DNA of 64,000 nt from an uncultured Brevibacillus sp. (GCF_947502445.1 NZ_CANMZW010000009.1:62001-126000), one strand, 5' to 3'. Counted from the stretch's first letter, positions 1 to 9,368 are shown. Notes: generated by a model from the letters alone, not told the origin. A program made the numbers and translations.

Positions 1-32
1 TGAATCCGGATGTGCATGAGGAGGTAGAATAA
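1..32 (+). CDS. 3' end of an upstream gene (partial)
   Basis: In the third frame the window opens with codons for NPDVHEEVE followed by TAA, and that stop shares its last base with the ATG of the symporter gene (TAATG). Such a one-base stop/start overlap is typical of translational coupling, so these codons are probably the C-terminus of the preceding gene of the same operon. Small membrane proteins often precede SSS symporters, but only nine codons are visible and no family can be assigned. Confidence 0.4.
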   Translation, partial: NPDVHEEVE

Positions 33-1504
33 TGGTCATTTCCATTGGAATTATTACATTTTTTCTGATCGTCTCTCTCGTACTCGGAATTATGGCACGC
101 AGGGGCAAAGATATGAGCCTGGAGCAGTGGAGTGTTGGAGGCCGCGGATTTGGAACGATATTCATCTTCTTATTAATGGCAGGAGAGATCTATACGACCA
201 ATGCTTTTCTTGGAACGAGTGGGTGGATGTATGGAAAAGGGGGAGCTGCCTTTTATAACATCACGATGCTCAATTTTATTATCGCGTATTGGCTCACTCC
301 GAAAATATGGAGCTATGGAAAAAAGCATCAGCTCTTATCACAATCCGATTTTTTTACAAAAGCGTACAACAGCAAGGGTCTGGGGATAGTAGTGGCGGTG
401 GTCGGTTTGATTGCCCTCATTCCGTACTTGGTTATTCAATTAAAGGGTCTTGGTATTATTGTGTCAGAAGCTTCGTTCGGAGCAATTGATCCAAAGCTGA
501 CGATTTGGCTGGGGACGATTGCGATGATTGTGTATGTCATGATTTCAGGGATACATGGCTCAGCTTGGACCGCTGTCATCAAAGACTTCTTGATCCTGGG
601 TGTTGTGCTGTTTCTCGGCATCTATTTACCTGTCCATTACTACGGCGGTATTCAGCCGATGTGGGAAGCGATTGAAGCGGCAAAGCCCGGATTCTTATCC
701 TTGCCGGAGAGAGGCTTCAGTGCTTCGTGGTACATTTCGTCGATCATGTTGACCTCGCTTGGCTTTTATATGTGGCCGCATACTTTTGTCGCCGTTTATG
801 CAGCGAAAAGCGGCAATGCGCTGCGAAAAAATGCGATCATGCTGCCAATCTACGCACTGTTTATTTTGTTTGTCCTGTTTGCTGGAGCGGCAGCTATATT
901 GCAGGTTCCTGGCTTAAGTGGGGGAAATGTAGACCTTGCCTTGTTCAAAATCTCAACCCAAACCTTCAACCCCGTTATTGTCGGCTTTATTGGTGCCGCG
1001 GGGCTGCTGACCGCAATCGTACCGGGCTCATTGATCTTGATGTCTGCCGCGACTTTATTTGCGAAGAACATTTACAAGGCAGTCAAACCCAATGCCACTG
1101 ATAAACAAATTGGGATGCTCGCTCGCTATATGGTCCCTGTCTTTGCTCTTATTGCTCTGTACAACACGTTTAGCGGGGGTGCAGCCATTACCTTGTTGTT
1201 CTTGATGGGATATGGCCTCGTCACCCAATTCGCTCCGGCAATCATTTGTCACTTCCTGAAAAAGAATCCGCTGACGAAGCAGGGCGTTTTCGCAGGCATC
1301 ACTGCCGGAGTCATCATTGTGGGCTGGCAGGCAGTGACGGGAGCGACGATGAGCTCGCTGTTCCCAAGCTTTCCGCCAGCCATTCAGGATATCAATATTG
1401 GCTTCATCGCACTCGGAGTCAATATTATTGTGAGCCTGGTTGTGAGTATCGTTACGCAAAAAGGTGTAACCGTTATAACCAATCCTGTAGAAAAAGTATC
1501 GTAA
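32..1504 (+). CDS. Sodium:solute symporter (SSS family)
   Basis: Product of 490 residues made almost wholly of hydrophobic helices (about 13 predicted by eye), the size and pattern of the SSS family, which couples Na+ entry to uptake of organic acids, amino acids, sugars or vitamins. Seen features include an N-terminal helix followed by the segment DMSLEQWSVGGRGFG, where SSS proteins carry a similar D-x-x-x-Y-x-x-GGR stretch, and the GSAWTAVIKDFL segment in the middle. A GAGGAGG ribosome binding site lies 6 bases before the ATG. Substrate cannot be read from sequence; the general look is closest to the YodF/monocarboxylate-like branch. It is translationally coupled to an upstream gene and convergent with the drug exporter that follows. 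Confidence 0.85.
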   Translation: MVISIGIITFFLIVSLVLGIMARRGKDMSLEQWSVGGRGFGTIFIFLLMAGEIYTTNAFLGTSGWMYGKGGAAFYNITMLNFIIAYWLTPKIWSYGKKHQLLSQSDFFTKAYNSKGLGIVVAVVGLIALIPYLVIQLKGLGIIVSEASFGAIDPKLTIWLGTIAMIVYVMISGIHGSAWTAVIKDFLILGVVLFLGIYLPVHYYGGIQPMWEAIEAAKPGFLSLPERGFSASWYISSIMLTSLGFYMWPHTFVAVYAAKSGNALRKNAIMLPIYALFILFVLFAGAAAILQVPGLSGGNVDLALFKISTQTFNPVIVGFIGAAGLLTAIVPGSLILMSAATLFAKNIYKAVKPNATDKQIGMLARYMVPVFALIALYNTFSGGAAITLLFLMGYGLVTQFAPAIICHFLKKNPLTKQGVFAGITAGVIIVGWQAVTGATMSSLFPSFPPAIQDINIGFIALGVNIIVSLVVSIVTQKGVTVITNPVEKVS

Positions 1505-1522
1505 TTCTCCAGTTTCGATTCG

Positions 1523-3178
1523 TTATGCTCTTACTCCTTCAGTACCTGCTGCATCCGACTGTTGTTCTGCTATAGCTCCGTTTTTCTTTTCCGCTTTACC
1601 ACTTCCCGAACGAAGCGGAATTTCTTTCAGGAACAGAGCAAGCACAACAGCAAAGCCTGCGACGATGGCACCTGTCAAAAACGTGGTCGTGATAGCATAG
1701 CTCATCGCCCCGCGGATCAGATCAAGCATGTGCGTAAACACGGCTTGTGATTCTGGTGGAAGGCTCTGCAGTGCTGCCTCGATTTTCGGCTGATCCAGCA
1801 GGTTTTGCGGATTGGCGAACAGAGCCAGCTTTTCAGCCAGGGCTGGATCGGCGGGTGCTGACGCAGCACCTTGACCCATCGCACCCGACATCTTGCTCAT
1901 TTTCGAAGCAATTCCGGCGCTCATGACACTGCCCATCACCGCAATTCCGATTGTTCCCCCGAGGTTACGGAAAAGCTGGGAGGTTGCTGTGGCCACTCCT
2001 AATTGCTGAGGGGCAACCGCATTTTGCACGGTCAAGGAGAAGACTGGCATCGCGATACCCATTCCGAGACCGAGAATGATCATGTACAGCACGAGCAAAT
2101 AAATCGGTGTAGATGGAACCATGAAATACATCATAACCATTCCGAGTGTCATCACCAAAAGACCGCTGATCGCCATTTTTTTATACTTACCCGTCTTGGT
2201 AATGATCTGCCCGGACAGGGCTGAAGTAACCAGCATCGCAATCGACATCGGCATCGTGACATAGCCAGCCATCGTGGGAGAAATTCCTTTTACCCCTTGA
2301 ACAAAGAACGGGACGTAGATGATCGCGCCCATCATTCCTGCATTGAGGAAAAATCCGATCAGATTGGACACGGTAAAGATACTGTTTTTAAACAAGCCGA
2401 GCGGGAGCATGGGTGTTTTTACTTTGGTCTCTACCCCAATAAAGATGAGCAGGGAAACGGCTGTGATCGCAAGCAAACTGAGAATTTGCCAAGAGCCCCA
2501 TGCGTATTTGTTCGCTCCTTCTCCTGCCCACGAGAATGCGAGCAGCATCGGTACAATCGTTGTTGTCAAAAAGAGAGAACCCCAGTAGTCGACGCTTTCC
2601 CCTTTGCGTTTTTCAACCTGTGGGAAATTGAGCAAAATCAACAGGAATGCCACTACGCCAATCGGCAAGAAGATCCAGAACACCCAATGCCAATCCAGAT
2701 GATCGACGATGTATCCACCAAGCAGAGGTCCAGCCACGCTGGATACGCCGAAGACGGCACTCATGACACCAGTCCATTTGGCACGTTCGCGAGGCTCATA
2801 CAAATCGCCCATTGCGGTAAAGGCAGTGGACATGATAATACCGGCACCAGCACCTTGGATGGCGCGAAATGTAATCAACTGAAAAATATCGCCTGAGAAG
2901 CCCGATAGCAATGCGCCAAGGCTAAACAATCCGATACCTGCGAGGATAAAAGGCTTTCTTCCATATATATCGGAGAGCTTACCGACGAGCACCGAGGCGA
3001 CGGTGGAGGTCAGCAAGTAAATCGTAATCGCCCATGAATAATAATCCATGCCTCCTAATTTTGCGATAATGCGCGGCATGGCGACCCCGATGATGGTCTG
3101 GTTGATCGCGGAGAAAAACATTGCCGTAATAATCGCGATCATGATCGTAATTTTCCGCTTTTCTGTGAGGTTCGTCAT
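1523..3178 (-). CDS. MFS multidrug exporter, DHA2 (EmrB/QacA) type, 14 TM
   Basis: The 551-residue protein has the length and 14-helix pattern of the DHA2 drug:H+ antiporters. The MFS motif A is visible between helices 2 and 3 (GKLSDIYGRKP, about residues 67-77), and the antiporter motif C appears as GVSSVAGPLLGGYIVD near residues 145-160. A soluble Met/Ala-rich loop (MSKMSGAMGQGAASAPAD) lies before the last helices. Its start codon overlaps the stop of the upstream MarR gene (TAATG), so the two are one coupled operon. The likely role is efflux of toxic amphiphiles, derepressed when the MarR protein binds ligand. The particular drug is unknown. Confidence 0.9.
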   Translation of the reverse strand: MTNLTEKRKITIMIAIITAMFFSAINQTIIGVAMPRIIAKLGGMDYYSWAITIYLLTSTVASVLVGKLSDIYGRKPFILAGIGLFSLGALLSGFSGDIFQLITFRAIQGAGAGIIMSTAFTAMGDLYEPRERAKWTGVMSAVFGVSSVAGPLLGGYIVDHLDWHWVFWIFLPIGVVAFLLILLNFPQVEKRKGESVDYWGSLFLTTTIVPMLLAFSWAGEGANKYAWGSWQILSLLAITAVSLLIFIGVETKVKTPMLPLGLFKNSIFTVSNLIGFFLNAGMMGAIIYVPFFVQGVKGISPTMAGYVTMPMSIAMLVTSALSGQIITKTGKYKKMAISGLLVMTLGMVMMYFMVPSTPIYLLVLYMIILGLGMGIAMPVFSLTVQNAVAPQQLGVATATSQLFRNLGGTIGIAVMGSVMSAGIASKMSKMSGAMGQGAASAPADPALAEKLALFANPQNLLDQPKIEAALQSLPPESQAVFTHMLDLIRGAMSYAITTTFLTGAIVAGFAVVLALFLKEIPLRSGSGKAEKKNGAIAEQQSDAAGTEGVRA

Positions 3179-3624
3179 TACTTGTTCTCCTCTCTTCGTT
3201 GTTCAATATTCGCAAGCACCTGCTGATAAATGCGGGTCAAATGCGCGATATCGTCGTCAGACAAGCCAACGAAAATACTTTCCACGGTGCTTTTGAGCAC
3301 CTCTCGATATTTCGCTAAAATCTCTCTTCCTTGATCCGTGATTTCCAAATGAACGACTCTGCGATCAGCCGTATCACGATTTCGGTTTGCATAGCCACAA
3401 GCAATCAATTTGTCAGAGAGACTGGTAACTGCTCCTGGTGTAATATCCAATCGCTCCGCTATGGTCGATACCTTTAGTGGTCCGTTGCGATCGAGGATAC
3501 GCAAGATCAAGGCTTGCGACCCTGAAACGAGTGAGTCCAAGCGTTTGTGCCACTGTGTTGAAACTTTTCGCTGTACTTGAATGTACAGCTCTTCAAGCTC
3601 GGTAAGGCCTTGTTTATTGGGCAT
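3178..3624 (-). CDS. MarR family transcriptional regulator
   Basis: Product of 148 residues starting MPNKQGLTELEEL. This start, rather than the longer reading frame reaching 3693, is chosen because AAGGAGGG lies 8 bases before it. The winged helix is visible at about residues 45-110: GPLKVSTIAERLDITPGAVTSL is the helix-turn-helix and DTADRRVVHLEITDQG is the wing, with the conserved D-R-R of MarR proteins. It precedes and overlaps the MFS exporter gene, so it most likely represses the pair and itself; an inverted repeat 45 bases upstream of its start (separate entry) is the candidate operator. Confidence 0.9.
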   Translation of the reverse strand: MPNKQGLTELEELYIQVQRKVSTQWHKRLDSLVSGSQALILRILDRNGPLKVSTIAERLDITPGAVTSLSDKLIACGYANRNRDTADRRVVHLEITDQGREILAKYREVLKSTVESIFVGLSDDDIAHLTRIYQQVLANIEQRREENK

Positions 3625-3652
3625 CGTGTCGTACCCTCCTTTTATTTTGTGG

Positions 3653-3681
3653 GTGAATAATATATGTAGTGAATAATTCAC
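3653..3681 (-). promoter_or_regulatory. Putative MarR operator (inverted repeat)
   Basis: GTGAATAATTCAC at 3669-3681 is a perfect 13-base palindrome centred on one A, and a second copy of the half site (GTGAATAAT) lies at 3653-3661. Both sit between the promoter area and the start of the marR-like gene, where autorepressor sites of this family usually lie. Binding by the adjacent protein is inferred. Confidence 0.5.
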
Positions 3682-3848
3682 CGCGTGAAACAATATTGAG
3701 TATACAGCTAATTAGTTTTACAGTCAAACTTTTTTACAGTTGTATGATTGGTAATCAAGACATTTCGTGGAATTTTCAGAGTTGCAATGCTACAATCTAA
3801 TCTGTTGTATATTTTTTCAGCTTAGAGCATAGATAGGTGGGGATTTTG

Positions 3849-5600
3849 TTGGTAGGGAAGAAGTTAACCAGTCTTTTGCTTACCGCTGCATTGATGAGCC
3901 CGTTGTCTGCATTTGCACAAGGGACCACTCCAGCAGCGGGACAAGCATCTGGCAAAGCAGTAACACAAGCAGCAGATGTCGTATTGTCCAATGGTGCCGT
4001 GTATACTGTGGATCGAAACAGAAACTGGGCACAGGCTGTAGCGATTCGCGGAGGAGAGATTGTCTACGTCGGCAGTGATGAAGGCGCCAAAAAGTACATT
4101 GGAACAAACACCAAGGTTACTGATCTAAAAGGAGAAATGGTGCTGCCAGGCTTTATCGATAGCCACACGCACGCAAGCAAAACCACAGGCTTGATCTTTT
4201 CGATCGATTTGTTTGATGCCAAATCGATGGATGAGTACGTAGAAGTCATTCAAGCATTTGTAAAAGAGCATTCAACGGAGAAAAACTACCAAGGTCGCGG
4301 CTGGAGCAATCCGGTAGCGCCAGGCATCGGTCCGTTGAAGGAAGTGCTGGACAAGATCTCAGCTGACAAGCCTATCGCACTCACATCCGATGACGGCCAT
4401 TCCCTATGGGTCAACTCGGCAGCATTGAAGCTGGCGGGCATTACCAAAGACACGAAAAATCCAGAGGGCGGAATCATCGAGCACGATAAAACAGGAGAGC
4501 CGTCCGGTACGCTCCGTGAAAAAGCAATGGATCTGGTGCTGTCCAAAATTGGCGGCTACACCGTCGAGCAATACAAAGCGGGCATCGAAGAGTATCAGCA
4601 CAAGGCAGTTGAACGCGGCGTAACAACCGTGCGTGACCCGGATATGCTGCGCTACGCAAATGTGCTGGAAGCATATGAGGGATTGGCAAAAGAAAACAAG
4701 CTGACCATCCGTTTCCGCAACGCGATTACTGCTAATCCGGACAAAGGACCTGAGCAAATCGCAGAGTTCGTGAAAATCAGAGAACGCAATCTAAATCCTT
4801 TATTCCAAGTGAACGCTGTGAAAATCTTTATGGACGGTGTCGTTGAAGGCGCGACTGCTTATTTGGAAAAACCGTATAAGCACAAGCACACCAATGGCGA
4901 ATTGATCTGGAAGCCGGACGTATACAAAAAGACCGCTGCCGCTGCTGACAAAGCAGGCTTCCAGCTGCATGTTCACTCCATCGGAGATGCTTCTACCCGC
5001 ATCGTTTTGGATGGAATGGAGTACGCCGAAAAGCAAAATGGCAAGCATGACGCTCGCCACTCGCTCGTTCATTTGCAGCTCGTAAACAAGTCGGATATCG
5101 AACGCTTCAAAAAGCTGGGTGCTGTCGGAATCGTACAGCCATTCTGGTTTATGCAGGAAGAAGGGTACTACGACGAGATCGAAGTACCATACCTCGGCCA
5201 AGATCGCGCAGAGACAGAATATCCAATGAAGAGCTTTCTGAATCAGGGAGTACACATCGCGTCTTCTTCTGACTACATCGTGACACCGGAATTCAATCCG
5301 TTGCATGGCATTCAACAAGGGATTACCCGGATCGAGGAAGGACAGACCGATGCAGCCAAAATCGCCAATCCAGAAGAGCGTGCGACTTTGGCTGACATGA
5401 TTGCCAGCTTTACGATCGATGGTGCTTACGCAAACCATGTAGACGATATTACCGGCTCGATCGAGGTAGGCAAAAAAGCAGATATTATCGTACTGGACAA
5501 AAACCTGTTTGATATCCCGGCTACCCAAATCAAGGACGCTGCTGTAGTCCTGACCCTGGTAGAAGGAAAAGAAGTATATCGCCTGAAGGAAGCAAAATAA
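3849..5600 (+). CDS. Secreted amidohydrolase, YtcJ type (amidohydrolase 3)
   Basis: About 583 residues. The N-terminus KKLTSLLLTAALMSPLSAFA-Q is a signal peptide, so the enzyme is exported, unusual for a family often found in the cytoplasm. The start is a TTG at 3849 (or 3846), placed by AGGTGGGG 5-6 bases upstream; no ATG is available. Metal-dependent hydrolase signature: GFIDSHTHASK (HxH, about residue 100), VKIFMDGVVEG, HVHSIGDAS, HSLVHLQL and SSSDYIVTP (final Asp), in the order of the TIM-barrel amidohydrolases. Members hydrolyse amide or related C-N bonds; the substrate is not predictable. It stands alone with its own terminator. Confidence 0.85.
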   Translation: MVGKKLTSLLLTAALMSPLSAFAQGTTPAAGQASGKAVTQAADVVLSNGAVYTVDRNRNWAQAVAIRGGEIVYVGSDEGAKKYIGTNTKVTDLKGEMVLPGFIDSHTHASKTTGLIFSIDLFDAKSMDEYVEVIQAFVKEHSTEKNYQGRGWSNPVAPGIGPLKEVLDKISADKPIALTSDDGHSLWVNSAALKLAGITKDTKNPEGGIIEHDKTGEPSGTLREKAMDLVLSKIGGYTVEQYKAGIEEYQHKAVERGVTTVRDPDMLRYANVLEAYEGLAKENKLTIRFRNAITANPDKGPEQIAEFVKIRERNLNPLFQVNAVKIFMDGVVEGATAYLEKPYKHKHTNGELIWKPDVYKKTAAAADKAGFQLHVHSIGDASTRIVLDGMEYAEKQNGKHDARHSLVHLQLVNKSDIERFKKLGAVGIVQPFWFMQEEGYYDEIEVPYLGQDRAETEYPMKSFLNQGVHIASSSDYIVTPEFNPLHGIQQGITRIEEGQTDAAKIANPEERATLADMIASFTIDGAYANHVDDITGSIEVGKKADIIVLDKNLFDIPATQIKDAAVVLTLVEGKEVYRLKEAK

Positions 5601-5610
5601 ATACGAACAG

Positions 5611-5639
5611 GGTCGCCCGTTTATTGGGGCGGCCTTTTT
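5611..5639 (+). terminator. Rho-independent terminator after the amidohydrolase gene
   Basis: GGTCGCCC pairs with GGGCGGCC across an 8-base loop and is followed by five T residues, ten bases after the amidohydrolase stop codon. Confidence 0.85.
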
Positions 5640-5714
5640 GCAGGATTCTTCCCTTTTTTGCGGAATTAGGTGGATGGTAAAAAACTTTTGAATAGATCGC
5701 AGGAGGTGTCTGAT

Positions 5715-6392
5715 TTGGCCCAATCGGAAGGAATCAAGGTGATCAAGCTGGAGATGAATACTGGCGGCAATCCGTTCGTTGTCCATACAGCTGTGTTCTT
5801 CGACGAGAATGAGGCGATTCTGGTGGATACAGGTCTCCCCGGGCAGCAGGAGCTGATCCAAGCCGTGCTCGCCGAGGAGTCCATCCCCTTTGAAAAGCTG
5901 ACAAAAATCATCATTACGCATCAAGACAGGGACCATATCGGCAGCTTGCCTGATCTGGTTTCCGCCTCAGATGGTCGCATAGAGGTGCTCGCTCATGAGG
6001 TAGCGATCCCGTATCTTGCTGGTCAGACGCCCTTGATCAAAAGTGGAGCATTGGCACCACCAGTAAAGGTAGACCGTGCTCTGCAGGATGGCGATCTATT
6101 GCCGTATTCCGGCGGTATCCGGGTTATTTATACACCTGGACATTCTCCTGATCATATTTCGTTGTATCACATTCCGAGCAAGACATTGGTTGCGGGCGAT
6201 GCTCTGACCGCTCAAGACGGAGTGCTTATGTCGTTCAATCCTGACTTTACTCCGGACAAGGAGTTGGCTACGCAATCCATCGCCAAGCTGCTTGATTTCG
6301 ATATCGAGACCGTGATCGCGTATCACGGGGGCGTTTGTACGGGAAATAGTAAAGGGCGTCTCAGTGAGATCGTCGAAAGCTTAAAGAAATAA
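5715..6392 (+). CDS. MBL-fold metallo-hydrolase
   Basis: Product of 225 residues. The TTG at 5715 is chosen as start because AGGAGGTG lies six bases before it. The metallo-beta-lactamase fold is shown by AILVDTGLPG (about residue 35), ITHQDRDHIG (about residue 70), HSPDHIS, LVAGDAL and a final AYHGG. The metal box reads H-x-D-x-D-H where most family members have H-x-H-x-D-H; the same variant is known in some Bacillus MBL proteins such as YflN, so it is a subgroup trait and not decay. The substrate is unknown. The gene is monocistronic, bounded by terminators on both sides. Confidence 0.85.
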   Translation: MAQSEGIKVIKLEMNTGGNPFVVHTAVFFDENEAILVDTGLPGQQELIQAVLAEESIPFEKLTKIIITHQDRDHIGSLPDLVSASDGRIEVLAHEVAIPYLAGQTPLIKSGALAPPVKVDRALQDGDLLPYSGGIRVIYTPGHSPDHISLYHIPSKTLVAGDALTAQDGVLMSFNPDFTPDKELATQSIAKLLDFDIETVIAYHGGVCTGNSKGRLSEIVESLKK

Positions 6393-6405
6393 GGCACACG
6401 ATGCT

Positions 6406-6449
6406 AACCAGTCAAATCCACCTCTCTGGCGTGCTTGGCTGGTTTTTTG
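6406..6449 (+). terminator. Rho-independent terminator
   Basis: AACCAGTCAA (6406-6415) pairs over ten positions with TTGGCTGGTT (6435-6444), one G-T pair, followed by a T run. It ends the MBL hydrolase transcript. Confidence 0.85.
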
Positions 6450-6492
6450 TTTCCTTTAAAGATCGAAGCAAATTGAGGAGGAGTCTATCGCG

Positions 6493-6714
6493 ATGATTTG
6501 ACTATAACCGCCAATTATATCGAAACATCTCTGGTATACGTAATAGAAGAAGATAGCGGAATAAAAGGTTTTATGGGGCTAGAGCGTAGAGAGGATCATA
6601 TTTTATTGGGAAGAGTTTTATTTGGCCAGAGGAGCTGTACGGATTGGCGAAATCGAATCCACGGTAATCCCAGACAGAAAATTGCCTCTGCTTCGCTTTG
6701 AAATAAAGGACTGA
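6493..6714 (+). pseudogene. Decayed GNAT acetyltransferase gene
   Basis: A good ribosome binding site (GAGGAGGAG) is followed by an ATG whose third codon is a stop. From 6498 one frame gives a GNAT-like beta-hairpin (VIEEDSGIKGFMGLE). After about 6605 that frame loses sense, but another frame gives ARGAVRIGEIESTVIP and then RKLPLLRFEIKD with a stop at 6712-6714, which is the usual C-terminal end of small GNAT enzymes. The middle with the acetyl-CoA binding loop is missing. The picture is a gene broken by a deletion and frameshifts; no function is expected. Confidence 0.65.
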
Positions 6715-6858
6715 ATTAGCTCAGGAAATATTTGCACGCTAACCCAAAATTGTTATTCATGCTATAGTTGGGAATAGATAAAAAAGACAAAAGAGAGGAA
6801 CTATTCCAGAAAGGCTTACTTCCTTATCACAAAGAATCGATCAGGCGAGGAGGGTTAT

Positions 6859-7794
6859 ATGAACGATACCGCCACAAGCTTGAATCAGTTCCAAAAAGCA
6901 ATAAGCAAAGAGAAAATCAATGCCTGTCTGGTGCAGCGGGGAGAAGAAGTGATTCTATCCTATTTCCGCAATCCCAAAATGAGCAGCAAGCTGTTTCAAA
7001 TACACTCCGTTACGAAAAGCGTACTGTCCCTTCTCATAGGAATCGCAATCGAGCGTGGTCAGATTACAAGCATACATACCCCGATCTCCACCTACCTGCC
7101 GAACGTACCTTTGGAAAAGCACACAATCACGATTGAGCATTTACTCACCATGACACCTGGCTATGAGTGGCCTGAGTTGACGAGCTGGGGTGGTACTCCG
7201 TTTCCGATGATATACAGCAAGGACTGGGTCAAGTTTATTTTGGAAAAGGGCATGGTGCGCACACCTGGAGAAGCCATGAACTACGATTCAGGGGCGTCTC
7301 ATCTCTTAAGTGCCATCTTGCAAAAGGCTACTGGGGAACAGGCATCCGCCTATGCGAGAAGAGAGCTGTTTGCCCCACTGGGCATCAAAGAATATCGCTG
7401 GCCTGAGGATGCCAAAGGGATAACGATCGGGGGCTTCGGGCTTTGTCTGCGTGCTGCGGATATGCTGAAATTGGGATTACTCGTCATGAACAAGGGTGTT
7501 TGGGGGGAGCAGCGCTTGCTTTCAGAGGAATGGCTCTCCGCTTCCACGCGTGCCTACTACCATACATATGATCACGTCGGTTCCTATGGCTACCATTGGT
7601 GGATTTTGACGGATGAAAACAACAAGGCGTACGAACCCGCTGCTTTTTTCGCCATGGGCTATGGAGGGCAGTATATTCTCGTTGCTCCCGAGCGGCAACT
7701 CGTCATCGTCATGACAAGTGAGCTATTTGGCAATACCTTTCTTCCGCTGCGGATGGTCAAAAGCTTGCTGCTGCCGTTTTTTCGCGACTCGTAG
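6859..7794 (+). CDS. Serine beta-lactamase-like hydrolase (class C / esterase family)
   Basis: Product of 311 residues, ATG preceded by GAGGAGG. The family nucleophile motif S-x-x-K is seen as HSVTKSVLS (about residue 50), the second motif as MNYDSGASHL (Y-x-S in place of Y-x-N, about residue 142), and the C-terminal strand as GYGGQYILVAP. This is the fold of class C beta-lactamases, D-aminopeptidases and the EstB/YtcJ-unrelated esterases. There is no signal peptide, so the enzyme is probably cytoplasmic and more likely an esterase or peptidase than a resistance enzyme. It follows the GNAT remnant and is transcribed alone. Confidence 0.85.
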   Translation: MNDTATSLNQFQKAISKEKINACLVQRGEEVILSYFRNPKMSSKLFQIHSVTKSVLSLLIGIAIERGQITSIHTPISTYLPNVPLEKHTITIEHLLTMTPGYEWPELTSWGGTPFPMIYSKDWVKFILEKGMVRTPGEAMNYDSGASHLLSAILQKATGEQASAYARRELFAPLGIKEYRWPEDAKGITIGGFGLCLRAADMLKLGLLVMNKGVWGEQRLLSEEWLSASTRAYYHTYDHVGSYGYHWWILTDENNKAYEPAAFFAMGYGGQYILVAPERQLVIVMTSELFGNTFLPLRMVKSLLLPFFRDS

Positions 7795-7826
7795 CTTGTT
7801 CAGAACTTGTTGAGAAGCTTTTTTTA
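7793..7826 (+). terminator. Probable terminator
   Basis: AGCTT at 7793-7797 can pair with AAGCT at 7815-7819 with partial pairing inside the loop, followed by seven T residues. The stem is weak but the position, overlapping the stop codon, is right. Confidence 0.5.
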
Positions 7827-7909
7827 TACTAGTAGATAAGATAATCGTTTCAAGACGGATAGAACGGTGAACTGGCATAGAGTGATGTTTGGGAAAAAGG
7901 AGCAAATCG

Positions 7910-9358
7910 ATGATCGCAAGTATTGATGCAGGAAAAAGGAACCTCATCTTCAAAAGCGTCGTTATCATGATGGCTGTAGGGCTACTATCTGGCTGCTCGA
8001 TGTTTGGCGAGAAGGAAGAGGCATCCCAGACAGTGGAGCCGCCAGTTGAAAAGATCACGCGATATACAGGTGAAATGAGCAAGGTGATCCCGTACGTCTA
8101 TACAGCAAGAAAAGAACTGAGCCTGACCTTCAATGGCATGGGTGACCCAAAAATGATGGCACAGATTTTGAATGAACTCGACGCTAATCACATCAAGGCA
8201 ACGTTTTTCCTTCCGGGGATGAGGGTAGCAGAGGAGCCGAATATCGCCAGAGATATTTTAGCGAGAGGCCATGATATTCAAAACAATACATTAAATCAGC
8301 TGGACATGAAAAAGCTCAGCTACGAGCAAATTTACAAAGAAATCCAATTGAGCAATGAGGTTATCAAAAAGGAAACGGGCGTCGAGCCGCGCTTTGTCCG
8401 CACCAAGTCAGGAGACTACACGGATGATGTTCGTTTGGCAGCGGCTCATCTCGGCATGGCAGGAGTCGTTACGTACAACATCAATCCAAAGGATCGCGAT
8501 ATGAAGGATGCCAAGGCGATTGGCGATTACGTGACGAGATATATTTCGCGAGGAGGTATCGTATCGTTAAATACCGATATTAACCCCGAAGTAATTCCGT
8601 CCATCAAGCTGATTGCCAAAGCTGCCGAGGATATCGGCTACAAATTTATTCCGCTCAGTGAGCTGGTGAAAAACGGCGGAGAGAGAAAGCCATTGGAACA
8701 AATTCCTGGCTATGATGCGGTCAAGGTAAATCCGAATTACCAAAATGCGAGGTACAAGCTGGTCTATAAGGCGGAGACGAATAAAAAGCAGGTTGCGCTT
8801 ACATTCGATGACTGGGGCAGCGATAAAACGGTGACCAAAATCCTCGATATATTAGCGGAGCATGATGTGAAAGCGACGTTTTTCTTGCGTGCTGCCGGTG
8901 TGGAAAACAATCCTAATTTGGCCAGAGCGATGGTGGAGGGCGGCCACGACGTAGCCAATCACTCCTACAGCCACCCGGTTGTAACAACTTTGACCCCCGA
9001 AGAATTACAGAAGGATTTGGTCAAAGCACACCAGGTAATTACTGAAGCTATTCAACAACAACCCGTGATGCTGTTCAGACCGCCAACGGGAGTTGTGGAT
9101 GATCAGACAGGGAAAGTCATTGCGGGGGTAGGGTATCATGACATTGCGATGTATGATGTCACGACCCTTGACTGGGACAACAAAAATAAAGCAAGTGATA
9201 TCGTCAACGGCATCATGACCAAAACCGAAAATGGCAGCGTCATTTTGCTGCACATGCTCGATGATATCCACACTATTGAAGCGTTGCCAATCGCACTCGA
9301 GGGCTTGAAGAAAAAAGGCTACACGTTTGTGAAAATGGCAGATCTGATCAAGCAATGA
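7910..9358 (+). CDS. Lipoprotein polysaccharide deacetylase with tandem NodB domains
   Basis: Product of 482 residues. The start at 7910 follows AAAGGAGC; a lipobox LLSGC puts the lipid-bearing Cys at residue 29, so it is anchored outside the membrane. The C-terminal NodB domain (about 285-480) has a complete set: LTFDDWGS, HSYSHP, RPPTGVVD and ILLHMLDD, the residues that bind the metal and perform catalysis in carbohydrate esterase family 4. The N-terminal half (about 65-265) aligns with the same fold but reads LTFNGMGD and HDIQNNTLN, so the metal Asp and His residues are gone. Likely substrate is N-acetylated cell wall polymer (peptidoglycan or similar). A paralogue follows directly. Confidence 0.85.
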   Translation: MIASIDAGKRNLIFKSVVIMMAVGLLSGCSMFGEKEEASQTVEPPVEKITRYTGEMSKVIPYVYTARKELSLTFNGMGDPKMMAQILNELDANHIKATFFLPGMRVAEEPNIARDILARGHDIQNNTLNQLDMKKLSYEQIYKEIQLSNEVIKKETGVEPRFVRTKSGDYTDDVRLAAAHLGMAGVVTYNINPKDRDMKDAKAIGDYVTRYISRGGIVSLNTDINPEVIPSIKLIAKAAEDIGYKFIPLSELVKNGGERKPLEQIPGYDAVKVNPNYQNARYKLVYKAETNKKQVALTFDDWGSDKTVTKILDILAEHDVKATFFLRAAGVENNPNLARAMVEGGHDVANHSYSHPVVTTLTPEELQKDLVKAHQVITEAIQQQPVMLFRPPTGVVDDQTGKVIAGVGYHDIAMYDVTTLDWDNKNKASDIVNGIMTKTENGSVILLHMLDDIHTIEALPIALEGLKKKGYTFVKMADLIKQ

Positions 9359-9368
9359 CCCGAAAAAA

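Noticed and set aside
4800..5936. Open frame of 378 codons on the minus strand
   Set aside because: Runs across two real plus-strand genes and a terminator; product has no recognisable domain.
5900..5960. MBL metal motif H-x-D-x-D-H as a lost catalytic residue
   Set aside because: The same Asp variant is known in intact MBL proteins of Bacillales, so it is not evidence of decay.
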